Origin: Microbacterium sp. EST19A
GTDB taxonomy: Bacteria; Actinomycetota; Actinomycetes; Actinomycetales; Microbacteriaceae
DNA: 64,000 nt
Assembly (NCBI RefSeq): GCF_019969685.1
Contig: NZ_JAHXYZ010000001.1
Span: 1,922,001 to 1,986,000 of the forward strand
Reading direction: 5' to 3'
Part shown: one piece after another, positions 1 to 9,025 of the stretch
Numbering within the stretch: position 1 is the stretch's first letter
Layout of the letters: each line of letters starts with the position of its first letter
Made by a program: the position numbers and the translations under genes
Notes under the pieces: model-generated
The model's database searches: none
What the model saw: only the letters and a program-made list of their open reading frames with translations
Told to the model about the DNA's origin: nothing

Positions 1-249
1 CTGGCACTCGCGCTCGAGCTTCGCGACGCACCCGGAGACGCGGATCGCGTGGACGACCTGCTGGGAAGCATTCGGCAGGCACAGCTCGACGCGCCGAACG
101 GCGACGGCAAGGGCATCGTGGCGACGTCGAACGACGGCCTGGACTCGGGCTTCGGCGACCTGTACTACGCCAGCCTGCACACGGGCACGACGGCCTGGTA
201 CCTGCTCGCGGCGGCCGGGGACAACCCGTTCCGCCTGCCGGTCGACTGA
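1..249 (+). CDS. C-terminal end of an unrecognised protein (5' partial)
   Basis: The reading frame is open from the first base of the window and stops at TGA 247-249, giving the last 82 residues of a longer protein. The tail is rich in Gly, Asp and aromatic residues (segment DSGFGDLYYASLHTGTTAWY). It has no membrane segment and no catalytic motif I can name. The pattern would suit a helical-toroid secreted or sugar-active enzyme, but that is a guess. It converges on purQ with about 37 bases between them. Strand and frame are well supported; function is unknown. Confidence 0.6.
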   Translation: MALALELRDAPGDADRVDDLLGSIRQAQLDAPNGDGKGIVATSNDGLDSGFGDLYYASLHTGTTAWYLLAAAGDNPFRLPVD

Positions 250-286
250 GCGCCGGTCGGCTGAGCGCCGGTCGACGGGGCGGCGG

Positions 287-990
<704 letters not shown>

Positions 991-994
<4 letters not shown>

Positions 995-1239
995 TCGACG
1001 ACCTCGACACCCACGACGTCTTCGATCACGGCGTTGGAGAGCACCTCGTCGGCGACGCGCCTGGCCTCGGCGAGCAGCTCGTCGGTGACCTCGCCCTCGA
1101 CGGTGAGCTCGAAGCGCTTGCCGATGCGGACGTCGCTGAACCCCTCGACGCCGAGACGGGCGAATGCTCCCGAGACGGCCTTCCCCTGCGGGTCGAGCAG
1201 TTCGGACTTGGGCATGACGTCGACGACGATGGTGGGCAT
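991..1239 (-). CDS. purS: Phosphoribosylformylglycinamidine synthase subunit PurS
   Basis: This 82-residue protein is the small PurS subunit that bridges PurL and PurQ in organisms with the split FGAM synthase. The order purS-purQ with a 4-base overlap is the classic arrangement. The N-terminus ([20 protein letters not shown]) has the strand and the LDPQG turn of PurS. A GGAG ribosome site lies about 7 bases before the ATG. A -10-like TAGACT at 1277-1282 (minus strand) could give a short leader, so purSQ probably has its own promoter downstream of apt. Confidence 0.96.
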
Positions 1240-1301
1240 GAACGGCTCCGGAAGTCGCGGGAAGGCTGGCGCCCTCAGTCTACCGGCCCGCGCGCGACGC
1301 C

Positions 1302-1841
1302 TTACGCGGGGTCTGAGTGGAACACGGTGTGCAGGTCGCCGATGGCCGCGCGGCCGCCGAGGCCGTCGATCTCGAACAGCACCGAGATGCCGGCGACGTG
1401 GCTGCCGAGGCGTTCGACGAGCTCGCGCCCGGCGGCGAGCGTGCCGCCCGTGGCCAGCACGTCGTCGATGAGCAGCACGCGGGATCCGGCGGGCAGGTCG
1501 TCGTGCATCTCGATCGTCGCGGTGCCGTACTCGAGGGCGTAGTCGACGGATGCCGCGGGCCGCGGCAGCTTGCCCGCCTTGCGGATCGGGATCAGGCCGA
1601 CCCCCGCCGCGATGGCGGCTGCTCCGGCCAAGATGAACCCGCGCGCCTCGATGCCGGCGACCACGTCGAACTGGCCGGCGAAGGGCTCGATGATCGCCTC
1701 GGTGGTGACGCGGAGGGCCTCGGCGTCGGCCAGCAGCGGCGTGATGTCACGGAAGACGATGCCGGGTTCCGGGTAGTCCGGGATGCTGCGGATCAGTGAG
1801 GCGGCGCGGACGAGGGCGGGGGAGAGCGGAGCTTCGGGCAC
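1302..1841 (-). CDS. apt: Adenine phosphoribosyltransferase
   Basis: Apt salvages adenine with PRPP to AMP in the cytosol. The 179-residue protein has the PRPP-binding loop VLLIDDVLATGGT (residues 122-134) and the PGIVFRDITPLL signature at 26-37 typical of Apt. The start codon is GTG at 1839-1841. A -10-like TAGCCT at 1848-1853 sits six bases upstream with no Shine-Dalgarno sequence, so a leaderless transcript is likely. It is divergent from the ceb operon. purSQ follow on the same strand after 62 bases. Confidence 0.96.
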   Translation of the reverse strand: MPEAPLSPALVRAASLIRSIPDYPEPGIVFRDITPLLADAEALRVTTEAIIEPFAGQFDVVAGIEARGFILAGAAAIAAGVGLIPIRKAGKLPRPAASVDYALEYGTATIEMHDDLPAGSRVLLIDDVLATGGTLAAGRELVERLGSHVAGISVLFEIDGLGGRAAIGDLHTVFHSDPA

Positions 1842-1868
1842 CGGGCAAGGCTACTCGCTCTGCCGTGC

Positions 1869-1898
1869 TTGACATCCGTGGGAGCGCTCCCATATAGT
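1869..1898 (+). promoter_or_regulatory. Vegetative promoter of the cebEFG-bglC operon
   Basis: A perfect -35 TTGACA (1869-1874) is followed after 18 bases by -10 TATAGT (1893-1898). It is among the best consensus promoters in the window. It is covered by one CebR-type operator and followed by a second, as expected for strong repressible transcription. Confidence 0.85.
1879..1892. promoter_or_regulatory. CebR-type operator 1
   Basis: The perfect 14-base palindrome TGGGAGCGCTCCCA lies between the -35 and -10 of the cebE promoter. It is identical to the CebR box described for cello-oligosaccharide genes of Streptomyces. A bound repressor here would block RNA polymerase directly. Confidence 0.9.
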
Positions 1899-1912
1899 GA
1901 CGTCTCAGTTCG

Positions 1913-1926
1913 TGGGAGCGCTCCCA
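1913..1926. promoter_or_regulatory. CebR-type operator 2
   Basis: This second exact copy of TGGGAGCGCTCCCA is extended to an 18-base palindrome at 1911-1928. It lies just after the transcription start and 34 bases centre to centre from operator 1. Two sites suggest cooperative binding. Confidence 0.9.
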
Positions 1927-1985
1927 CGACTTCCCGAAGCACCATCTGCATCACATCGCACGACCCGCACACAAAGGAGTGAACC

Positions 1986-3293
1986 GTGAACACACGTGCC
2001 CGCAACCGGATCCTGGCGACTGCCGCCGTGGCATCCGTCTCCGCCCTCGCCCTGGCCGGATGCTCCGGCAGCACCGGCCCCGCCGAAGGGGGCGGCGACG
2101 AGGACGTCACGCTGACCGTCACCACCTTCGGAACCTTCGGATACGAAGACCTCTACAAGGAGTACGAGAAGGCGCATCCGAACGTCACGATCGAGGCGAC
2201 CAACATCGACACCGGCGGCAACGCCCGCACCGACGCCTTCACCAAGATCGCGGCGGGCTCCGGTCTCAGCGACATCGTCGCGATCGAGGAGGGCTGGCTC
2301 GGCGCGGTCATGGACGTCTCCGACACCTTCGTCGACCTGCGCGACTTCGGCATCGAGGACCGCAAGGCCGACTGGGTGGACTGGAAGTACGGCCAGGCGA
2401 CGGACGCCGAGGGCCGCGTCATCGGCTACGGCACCGACATCGGCCCGAGCGGGATCTGCTACAACGGCGCCGCGTTCGAGGCGGCGGGACTGCCGAGCGA
2501 CCGGGAGTCGGTGGCGCAGCTGCTCGACGGCGACTGGGAGAACTACTTCGCCGTCGGCGCCGAGTACACCGAGAAGACCGGCAAGGCCTGGTACGACCAC
2601 TCCGGCTTCGTGTGGAACGCCATGGTCAACCAGCTCGACGAGGGCTACTACACCGCCGACGGCGAGGTGAACGTCGAGGACAACACCGAGCTCAAGGAGC
2701 GCTTCGAGCTGCTGGGGGCTGCGACCGAGGGCGGCCAGTCCGCCGCACAGACCGCGTGGGACTGGAACGGCGGCAAGTCGTTCGTCGACGGCACCTTCGC
2801 GACCTTCGTCTGCCCGGGCTGGATGCTGGGCGTCGTGCAGGGTCAGGTCGAGGCCGGCGGCGGCGACGCGGCGACCGGGTGGGACTTCGCCGACGTGTTC
2901 CCGGGAGGGGCGGCCAACTGGGGTGGCGCGTTCCTGTCGATCCCGGAGAGCTCGCAGCACCAGGAGGCGGCCGCCGAGCTCGCCGACTGGCTGACGCAGC
3001 CCGAGCAGCAGGTGAAGCAGTCCGCTGCAGCGGGCAACTTCCCCTCCACGGTGAAGGCGCAGGAGACGCTCTCCTCGGAGGCGACGCCGAACGCGTTCTT
3101 CAACGACGCACCGACCGGAGCGATCCTCGCCGAGCGCGCCAAGGGCGTGGTGGCGCAGTTCAAGGGCGCCGACGACTCCGTCATCCAGGAGAACGTCTTC
3201 GGTCCGGCCCTCAGCGGGCTCGACCGTGGTGAGACCGACACCCAGGGTGCCTGGGACCAGGCGATCAAGCTCCTGAACGAGCTCGTCGACTGA
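1986..3293 (+). CDS. cebE: Cello-oligosaccharide ABC transporter, substrate-binding lipoprotein
   Basis: This is the extracellular sugar-binding component of a carbohydrate-uptake (CUT1) ABC importer. The 435-residue product begins with a lipoprotein signal peptide ending in LALAGC, with lipidated Cys26. The rest is a family-1 solute-binding fold with many aromatic and acidic residues. The start is GTG 1986, behind AAAGGAG at 1973-1979. Two exact CebR operators, two permeases, a GH1 beta-glucosidase and a LacI regulator point to cellobiose or cellotriose as substrate. No ATPase is in the operon; MsiK-type ATPases are commonly encoded elsewhere. The substrate is inferred from context. Confidence 0.88.
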   Translation: MNTRARNRILATAAVASVSALALAGCSGSTGPAEGGGDEDVTLTVTTFGTFGYEDLYKEYEKAHPNVTIEATNIDTGGNARTDAFTKIAAGSGLSDIVAIEEGWLGAVMDVSDTFVDLRDFGIEDRKADWVDWKYGQATDAEGRVIGYGTDIGPSGICYNGAAFEAAGLPSDRESVAQLLDGDWENYFAVGAEYTEKTGKAWYDHSGFVWNAMVNQLDEGYYTADGEVNVEDNTELKERFELLGAATEGGQSAAQTAWDWNGGKSFVDGTFATFVCPGWMLGVVQGQVEAGGGDAATGWDFADVFPGGAANWGGAFLSIPESSQHQEAAAELADWLTQPEQQVKQSAAAGNFPSTVKAQETLSSEATPNAFFNDAPTGAILAERAKGVVAQFKGADDSVIQENVFGPALSGLDRGETDTQGAWDQAIKLLNELVD

Positions 3294-3300
3294 CATCCCC

Positions 3301-3359
3301 TTCCGGTCGCAGTTCCTGCCGCCTCCACCCACGGTCGGCGGCAGGAACTGCGACCGGAA
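3301..3359. repeat. Large perfect inverted repeat between cebE and cebF
   Basis: The arms 3301-3323 and 3337-3359 are perfect 23-base complements with a 13-base loop (3324-3336). In RNA this is a very stable hairpin 8 bases after the cebE stop. It has no U-run. It may protect the 3' end of cebE mRNA or partly terminate transcription, giving more binding protein than permease, as is common in ABC sugar operons. It may also be a dispersed intergenic element. Confidence 0.85.
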
Positions 3360-3389
3360 CTCCTCGGAATCCCGGGACAAGGACACCCC

Positions 3390-4445
3390 ATGACACTCAC
3401 CGCCCCGCCTGCGGAGCAGCAGCGCGCAGCATCCGCAGAGAAGACGGATGCCGCGCCCACGCGCCCCTGGCATCACCGGCTCTCCCGGTTCGACCAGAAC
3501 GCCTCGCCGTACCTCTACATCTCGCCGTTCTTCCTGCTGTTCGGGCTGGTCGGCCTGTTCCCGCTGCTGTACACCGTCTGGGTGGCGGTGCACGAGTGGG
3601 ACCTGCTGAAGGGTGAGGGCGAGTTCGTCGGCGTCGGCAACTTCGTCGAGATCCTCGGCGACTCGATGTTCTGGAACTCGATCGGCAACACCCTGAGCAT
3701 CTTCCTGCTGTCGGCCATCCCGCAGCTGGCGGTCGCTCTGGTGATCGCCTATCTGCTCGATCGCGGACTGCGCGCGCCGACCTTCTGGCGGATGAGCGTG
3801 CTGATCCCGTTCGTCGTCACCCCGGTCGCGGTCGCGATCATCTTCTCGAGCATCTTCAACGAGGCCGACGGCCTCGCCAACAACCTGTTGAACCTCATCG
3901 GCATCGCCGACCAGGAGTGGAAGCACAACACCGCCCTGTCGCACATCGCTATCGCGGTGATGGTGAACTTCCGCTGGACCGGCTACAACGCCCTCATCCT
4001 GCTCGCGGCGATGCAGGCCGTGCCGCGTGACCTGTACGAGTCCGCCGCCCTCGACGGCGCCGGTGCCGCTCGACGTTTCTTCTCGATCACGATCCCCACG
4101 ATCCGCCCGACGCTGATCTTCGTCATCATCACCGCCACGATCGGCGGGCTGCAGGTCTTCGCCGAGCCGCGGCTGTTCGACGTCTCGACCGCGGGCGGCA
4201 TCGGCGGCAGCGACCGCCAGTTCCAGACGACGGTGCTGTTCCTCTGGGAGCTCGCCTTCTTCCGGCGGAACCTCGGCGAAGCATCCGCCGTCGCCATCCT
4301 GCTCTTCCTGCTCATCGTGGGCATCGGCGTGATCAACTTCCTGATCTCCCGGCGCATCGCCACCGGCAGCGACCCGACGAACCGCGCCGCGCGCCGTCGC
4401 TCCCGCTCGACGAGCAGGAACTCGACCAAGGAGGAGGCGCGATGA
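3390..4445 (+). CDS. cebF: Cello-oligosaccharide ABC transporter permease 1
   Basis: This is an inner-membrane permease of the MalF type, 351 residues with about six membrane segments starting near residue 45. The cytoplasmic EAA loop that docks on the ATPase is visible as ESAALDGAGAARRFFSITIP (about residues 215-234). The N-terminal 40 residues are Ala/Pro-rich and cytoplasmic. The start ATG follows GGACAAGGA. The last 4 bases overlap cebG. It should form a heterodimer with CebG. Confidence 0.9.
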   Translation: MTLTAPPAEQQRAASAEKTDAAPTRPWHHRLSRFDQNASPYLYISPFFLLFGLVGLFPLLYTVWVAVHEWDLLKGEGEFVGVGNFVEILGDSMFWNSIGNTLSIFLLSAIPQLAVALVIAYLLDRGLRAPTFWRMSVLIPFVVTPVAVAIIFSSIFNEADGLANNLLNLIGIADQEWKHNTALSHIAIAVMVNFRWTGYNALILLAAMQAVPRDLYESAALDGAGAARRFFSITIPTIRPTLIFVIITATIGGLQVFAEPRLFDVSTAGGIGGSDRQFQTTVLFLWELAFFRRNLGEASAVAILLFLLIVGIGVINFLISRRIATGSDPTNRAARRRSRSTSRNSTKEEAR

Positions 4446-5332
4446 CCGCCACCCAGGCTCTCAGCGTGCCGGAGAAGATCCGCCGCCGCCGCACCACGAC
4501 GGGCGGGAACGCGGGCATCGGCAGCCGCCCCGGCTTCCTCACCTACGGACTGCTCGCCGCCTTCATCATCGGCAGCGTGTATCCGCTGTGGTGGTCGGTC
4601 GTCGTGGCCAGCGGCACCAATGCCACGCGTGGCGAGACGCTGCCGCTGGTCCCGGGCGGGAACTTCCTCACGAACGCGGCCAAGGTGTTCGACGCCATCC
4701 CGTTCTGGCTGGCGCTCGGCAACTCGTTCCTCATCTCGGGAATCATCACGATCTCCGTCGTGACCTTCTCCACCCTCGCCGGCTACGCCTTCGCGAAGCT
4801 GCGCTTCAAGGGCCGCGAGGGACTGATGATCTTCGTGATCGCGACCATGGCGATCCCCACGCAGCTCGGCATCATCCCGCTGTTCATGCTCATGCGCGAG
4901 CTCGGCTGGACCGGGTCGATCGGCGCGGTCATCGTGCCGACGCTGGTCACCGCCTTCGGGGTGTTCTTCATGCGCCAGTATCTGGTCGACGTGATCCCCG
5001 ACGAGCTGATCGAAGCCGCTCGGATGGATGGCGCGAACCAGTTCCGCACGTTCCTGACCGTCGGCATCCCCGCCGCGCGTCCGGCGATGGCCATCCTCGG
5101 TCTCTTCACGTTCATGACCGCGTGGACGGACTACCTGTGGCCGCTGATCGTGCTCTCGCCCTCGAACCCCACCCTGCAGACGGCTCTCAGCCAGCTGCAG
5201 TCCGGGTACTACATCGATTACTCGATCGTGCTCGCGGGTGCCGTGCTCGCCACCCTCCCGCTGCTCGTGCTCTTCGTGGTCGCCGGGCGACAGCTGGTCA
5301 GTGGCATCATGGCCGGCGCGGTGAAAGGATGA
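4442..5332 (+). CDS. cebG: Cello-oligosaccharide ABC transporter permease 2
   Basis: This is the MalG-type partner permease, 296 residues with six predicted membrane segments. The EAA loop reads EAARMDGANQFRTFLTVGIP. It starts inside the cebF stop (ATGA), with the ribosome site AAGGAGG at the end of cebF. Its own end meets the bglC ribosome site. The order cebE-F-G-bglC matches the Streptomyces ceb operon. Confidence 0.9.
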   Translation: MTATQALSVPEKIRRRRTTTGGNAGIGSRPGFLTYGLLAAFIIGSVYPLWWSVVVASGTNATRGETLPLVPGGNFLTNAAKVFDAIPFWLALGNSFLISGIITISVVTFSTLAGYAFAKLRFKGREGLMIFVIATMAIPTQLGIIPLFMLMRELGWTGSIGAVIVPTLVTAFGVFFMRQYLVDVIPDELIEAARMDGANQFRTFLTVGIPAARPAMAILGLFTFMTAWTDYLWPLIVLSPSNPTLQTALSQLQSGYYIDYSIVLAGAVLATLPLLVLFVVAGRQLVSGIMAGAVKG

Positions 5333-5337
5333 CCCGT

Positions 5338-6768
5338 ATGACGCGTGCCTTCCCCTCGGACTTCCTCTTCGGCGCGGCGACCGCGGCATATCAGATCGAG
5401 GGAGCCGCCTTCGAGGACGGGCGCACCGCGTCGATCTGGGATGCGTTCTCGCGAGTGCCCGGTGCGGTGATCGGCGGAGACACGGGCGATGTCGCGTGCG
5501 ACCACTACCACCGCTACTCCGACGACGTCGCGCTCATGAAGGACCTCGGGCTGCAGACCTACCGCTTCTCGACCTCGTGGTCGCGCGTGCGGCCGGACGG
5601 CGGTGCGGTGAACGCGAAGGGCGTCGACTTCTACGAGCGCCTCGTCGACGAGCTTCTCGGCGCCGGCATCCTGCCCTGGCTGACGCTCTACCACTGGGAC
5701 ATGCCGCAGGCGCTGCAGGACGCGGGGGGCTGGACGAACCGCGACACCGTCGACCGGTTCCTCGAGTACGCCGGCACGATGCACGACGCGCTCGGCGACC
5801 GGGTGAACGTGTGGACCACTCTGAACGAGCCGTGGTGCTCGTCGTTCCTCTCCTACACAGGAGGCGAGCACGCGCCGGGGCACACGAGCATCGCGGAGGG
5901 GCTGCTGGCCTCGCACCACCTGCTGCTCGCGCACGGCGCGACGGTGCGCGAGCTGCGCGGCCGCGACGCGTCGCTCAACCTCGGGATCACGCTCAACCAC
6001 ACGGTCGCCGACCCCGCCGACCCGCAGAACCCCGCGGATGTCGACGCCGCACGCCGCGTCGACGGGCAGTTCAACCGCTGGTTCCTCGACCCGATCTACC
6101 GCGGGGCGTACCCGGCCGACATCGTCGAGGACATCCGGGCGGTGGATGCGGATGCCGTCGCGCGATTCGAGTCCGCGATCCATGCGGGCGACCTCGAGAC
6201 GATCGCGCAGCACATCGACACGCAGGGCGTGAACTACTACCACGGTGACCTCGTCGCGGGAGAGGCGCCGGCGGAGCCCCCGGTCTCCGGAGGCCCCGCG
6301 ACCGAGCGGCCCACCCGCAGCCCGTACCCCTCGAGCGACGGCATCCACTCCGTCGAGCGCGGGCTCCCGCGCACCGCGCAGAACTGGGAGGTGCAGCCCG
6401 AGGGGCTGACCCGCCTGCTGCAGCGGGTGTGGACCGAGTACGCCGAACCCGCCGGAACCGTGCTCTCCATGACCGAGAACGGCGCGGCCTACGACGACGT
6501 CGCGGTGGTCGAGGAGGGTGAGACGCGCGTGCACGACGCCGACCGCGCCGAGTTCCTGCGCCTGCATCTGGGAGCCGTGCTGGATGCTGTGGATGCCGGT
6601 GTCGACGTGCGCGGCTACTTCTACTGGTCGCTGTTCGACAACTTCGAATGGGCCTGGGGCTACGACAAGCGCTTCGGCATCGTGCGCGTCGACTACGACA
6701 CGCAGGAGCGCAGTCTCAAGGACTCCGGCCGGGAGTACGCGCGCATCATCGCCGGCCGCAGTCTCTGA
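5338..6768 (+). CDS. bglC: GH1 beta-glucosidase (cellobiase)
   Basis: This cytosolic family 1 glycosidase hydrolyses imported cellobiose and cello-oligosaccharides to glucose. The 476-residue protein starts FPSDFLFGAATAAYQIEGAA, as GH1 enzymes do. The acid/base Glu164 is in TLNEPW and the nucleophile Glu380 in TENGA. GYFYWSLFDNFEWAWGY marks the sugar-binding end. No signal peptide is present. I chose ATG 5338 because GAAAGGA (5323-5329) lies 8 bases upstream; ATG 5329, overlapping cebG, is the alternative. The name follows the Streptomyces operon. Confidence 0.93.
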   Translation: MTRAFPSDFLFGAATAAYQIEGAAFEDGRTASIWDAFSRVPGAVIGGDTGDVACDHYHRYSDDVALMKDLGLQTYRFSTSWSRVRPDGGAVNAKGVDFYERLVDELLGAGILPWLTLYHWDMPQALQDAGGWTNRDTVDRFLEYAGTMHDALGDRVNVWTTLNEPWCSSFLSYTGGEHAPGHTSIAEGLLASHHLLLAHGATVRELRGRDASLNLGITLNHTVADPADPQNPADVDAARRVDGQFNRWFLDPIYRGAYPADIVEDIRAVDADAVARFESAIHAGDLETIAQHIDTQGVNYYHGDLVAGEAPAEPPVSGGPATERPTRSPYPSSDGIHSVERGLPRTAQNWEVQPEGLTRLLQRVWTEYAEPAGTVLSMTENGAAYDDVAVVEEGETRVHDADRAEFLRLHLGAVLDAVDAGVDVRGYFYWSLFDNFEWAWGYDKRFGIVRVDYDTQERSLKDSGREYARIIAGRSL

Positions 6769-6777
6769 CCCGGCCGC

Positions 6778-6834
6778 TCGAATCGCGCGAATGGTCGCCT
6801 CAGGGCCGGAAAAGCGACCAGTCAGGCGATTCGA
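6778..6834. repeat. Two-part inverted repeat between bglC and cebR
   Basis: The outer arms 6778-6786 and 6826-6834 (TCGAATCGC/GCGATTCGA) and inner arms 6792-6798 and 6814-6820 (TGGTCGC/GCGACCA) are perfect, separated by a 5x5 internal loop, with a 15-base hairpin loop. It begins 9 bases after the bglC stop. It could be a terminator or attenuator that separates cebR from the transporter operon. No CebR box is present in this gap. Confidence 0.75.
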
Positions 6835-6885
6835 ACGGGCCTCGGGGCCGATCAGACAGAATAGGGCGATGGAAGAGTGCGCACG

Positions 6886-7884
6886 ATGATGTCGCCCCGA
6901 GCGACCATCGAAGAGGTGGCGTCCGCCGCCGGGGTGTCCCGGTCGACGGTCTCGCGTGTCGTGAACGGGTCGACGGCGGTGAGCCCCGAGGCCCTCGCCG
7001 CCGTGCGGGCGGCGATCGACGAGCTGAACTACGTGCCCAACCGCGCCGCACGCTCACTCGCCTCCCGGCAGACGCATGCGATCGCGCTCATCGTGCCCGA
7101 GGACACGAACCGGTTCTTCGGCGACCCGTTCTTCGCGGCCATCGTCGCGGGGATCACGGGCAAGCTCGGCGGCTCGGACTACCTGCTCAACCTGCTCATC
7201 GCGAGCGACGACCCGGGCGACAAGATGACGAGCTTCGTGCGCAACGGCGGCGTCGACGGCGCGCTGATCGTCTCGCACCACACCAGCGACGCGTTCATCG
7301 ACCGGATCGCGGATGCCGTGCCGGTCGTCTACGGCGGGCGTCCGGTGCGCCGGCGCGAGGCCGACTACGTCGTCGACGTCGACAACGTCACCGGTGCGAA
7401 GAACGCCACCCGTCGTCTGGTCGACATCGGCCGCACGAAGATCGCGACGATCTCCGGCACGCCGACCATGGTGTCGTCGATCGACCGCATGCAGGGGTTC
7501 CGGAGCGTGCTCGCGGATGCCGGGCTGCAGGCGTTCGCGGAGGAGGCCGGCGACTACAGCGAGGGCAGCGGCGCCGAGGCGATGCGCCGCATCCTCTCCG
7601 CCGGAACGCCCGACGCGGTGTTCGTCGCGAGCGACCTCATGGCCAGGGGAGCCCTCACGGCCCTGCGATCGGCGGGGCTGCGGGTGCCGGAGGATGTGGC
7701 ACTCGTCGGCTTCGACGACTCCTCGGTGGCGGTGTCGACCGAGCCGCAGCTCACGACGATGCGCCAGCCGATGTACGCGCAGGGCGAGGCGATGGCGGGA
7801 GTGCTTCTGGCACGACTGGCCGGCGAGGACCCGGCGCACACCACGATCCTGCCGACCGAGCTGGTGGTGCGCGCCTCGGCGTAG
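6886..7884 (+). CDS. cebR: LacI-family repressor of the ceb operon (CebR)
   Basis: This is a transcriptional repressor, about 332 residues. The LacI helix-turn-helix IEEVASAAGVSRSTVSRVVN is at the N-terminus, with hinge helix PNRAARSLASRQ near residue 50. A periplasmic-binding-like effector domain follows (about 60-325, VALVGFDDSSVAV near the C-terminus). It lies downstream of bglC, as cebR accompanies cebEFG in Streptomyces, and the exact CebR boxes at 1879 and 1913 support the name. The effector is probably cellobiose. The start is uncertain: GTG 6877, ATG 6886 and ATG 6889 are in frame, and GGAAGAG at 6871-6877 favours 6886 or 6889. Confidence 0.88.
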   Translation: MMSPRATIEEVASAAGVSRSTVSRVVNGSTAVSPEALAAVRAAIDELNYVPNRAARSLASRQTHAIALIVPEDTNRFFGDPFFAAIVAGITGKLGGSDYLLNLLIASDDPGDKMTSFVRNGGVDGALIVSHHTSDAFIDRIADAVPVVYGGRPVRRREADYVVDVDNVTGAKNATRRLVDIGRTKIATISGTPTMVSSIDRMQGFRSVLADAGLQAFAEEAGDYSEGSGAEAMRRILSAGTPDAVFVASDLMARGALTALRSAGLRVPEDVALVGFDDSSVAVSTEPQLTTMRQPMYAQGEAMAGVLLARLAGEDPAHTTILPTELVVRASA

Positions 7885-7916
7885 CGGGCTCGAGTTCGCG
7901 GCACGGGAGAGATGAA

Positions 7917-7963
7917 CACGGCTGTGGCCCTGGCGCCCCCTCCGGGCCAGGCCCACAGCCGTG
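7917..7963. terminator. Bidirectional terminator between cebR and a convergent gene
   Basis: The arms 7917-7934 and 7946-7963 pair over 18 bases with one mismatch and an 11-base loop. It sits between two convergent genes, 32 bases after the cebR stop. There is no strong T-run, as is usual for high-GC actinobacterial terminators. Confidence 0.85.
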
Positions 7964-7975
7964 GGTATGTGGGGC

Positions 7976-9025
7976 TCAGCCGGAGCCGAGCGTGCGCAGG
8001 ATGTCGCCGCCGAAGAGCGAGAACGCCGTCACCCCGGCCGACAGCAGCAGCACTCCCGCCGTGCCCGCGACGGCGAGGATCGAGATCCCGCGGCCGCCGA
8101 GACGCTGTCCGCGGAGCCCGACCGAGACGCCGGCACGAGCGGCGATCTCACCGGCGTCGTCGTCGCGGTACAGCTCCGTGCGCGCGGCGAAGCGGCGGTG
8201 GAACTCCTCGGCGAGCGTGATCGCCGCGGCCATGGTGTCCGCCCGATCGAACCGGGTGCTCGCCGGCAGGTACACGTAGAGGCGATCGGAGACGAGCTCG
8301 ATCTCGGCACCCGAGCCGAGGTCGAGCACCCGCGCCATCAGGTCGGGCGTGAAGATGTACAGCGCATCCTGCTGGTAGCCCTCGGGAACGATGAGCCGGA
8401 ACGTCGAGGCGAACTCGCCCTCCAGATCCATCCGGGCAGCTCCCCGCCCGAGGCCCAGCGTCGGGATGATGCTGCGCCGCCTGTTCGCGAGCACGATGTG
8501 GGGCACCGACGTCGGGAGCGGGAGTTCGATGAAGGCGAACGGCCGCTGCACGGTCGCCCGCTCCTGCCCGCGCGACACCGAGTGATGGATGCCGAGTTCG
8601 AACGGCATCCGCTCGTCTTCGGACGCCACGACCGCACGCTCCTGCCCGCGCAGGACCCGGGTGAACGCGGCGCCCGGCCGTCGGGTGTGCTCGAGCGTGT
8701 CGGCGTACGCCCAGCCGTTCTGCCACGCGAAGGCCGCGATCTTGACGCGCCTGCTCAGGCCGACGGAATACCAGAGGAACCCGACCGCGGCGAGCACGGT
8801 GTACCCGACGACGAACACCCCGAGGATGGGAGCCACGGCGAGGATGTCGGTGCGACCGAGGAACCACAGCCCCACCAGCATCGCCGCCGCGAACAGCAGC
8901 ACGGCGAGGAGGATCGCGACGAAGCGACGGTGCGGCGGTATGCGGCAGGTGCGCTCGTAGGCGAGGATGTCGCGGAATCCGGCGCTGCGTCGCAGCGGTT
9001 CCAGGTCGACGGTCAGCGGCTCCAT
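7976..9025 (-). CDS. Membrane protein of unknown function
   Basis: I do not recognise this 349-residue protein. Two adjacent membrane segments lie near residues 32-80 (FVAILLAVLLFAAAMLVGLWFL, split by a short loop from a second one) and one more lies near the C-terminus (about 318-340). The soluble middle is of mixed alpha/beta character and contains HHSVSRGQERA. The ATG at 9023-9025 lies inside the last 13 bases of the DUF1266-like gene upstream, so the two are co-transcribed and probably work together at the membrane. Confidence 0.75.
   Translation of the reverse strand: MEPLTVDLEPLRRSAGFRDILAYERTCRIPPHRRFVAILLAVLLFAAAMLVGLWFLGRTDILAVAPILGVFVVGYTVLAAVGFLWYSVGLSRRVKIAAFAWQNGWAYADTLEHTRRPGAAFTRVLRGQERAVVASEDERMPFELGIHHSVSRGQERATVQRPFAFIELPLPTSVPHIVLANRRRSIIPTLGLGRGAARMDLEGEFASTFRLIVPEGYQQDALYIFTPDLMARVLDLGSGAEIELVSDRLYVYLPASTRFDRADTMAAAITLAEEFHRRFAARTELYRDDDAGEIAARAGVSVGLRGQRLGGRGISILAVAGTAGVLLLSAGVTAFSLFGGDILRTLGSG

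Noticed and set aside
1905..3944. Long minus-strand open frame across cebE and cebF
   Set aside because: No motifs, no start signals, and it runs antisense to two clear transporter genes.
5329..5337. Alternative bglC start overlapping the cebG stop
   Set aside because: It would be 4 bases into cebG with no good spacing from a ribosome site, while ATG 5338 is 8 bases after GAAAGGA. It cannot be fully excluded.
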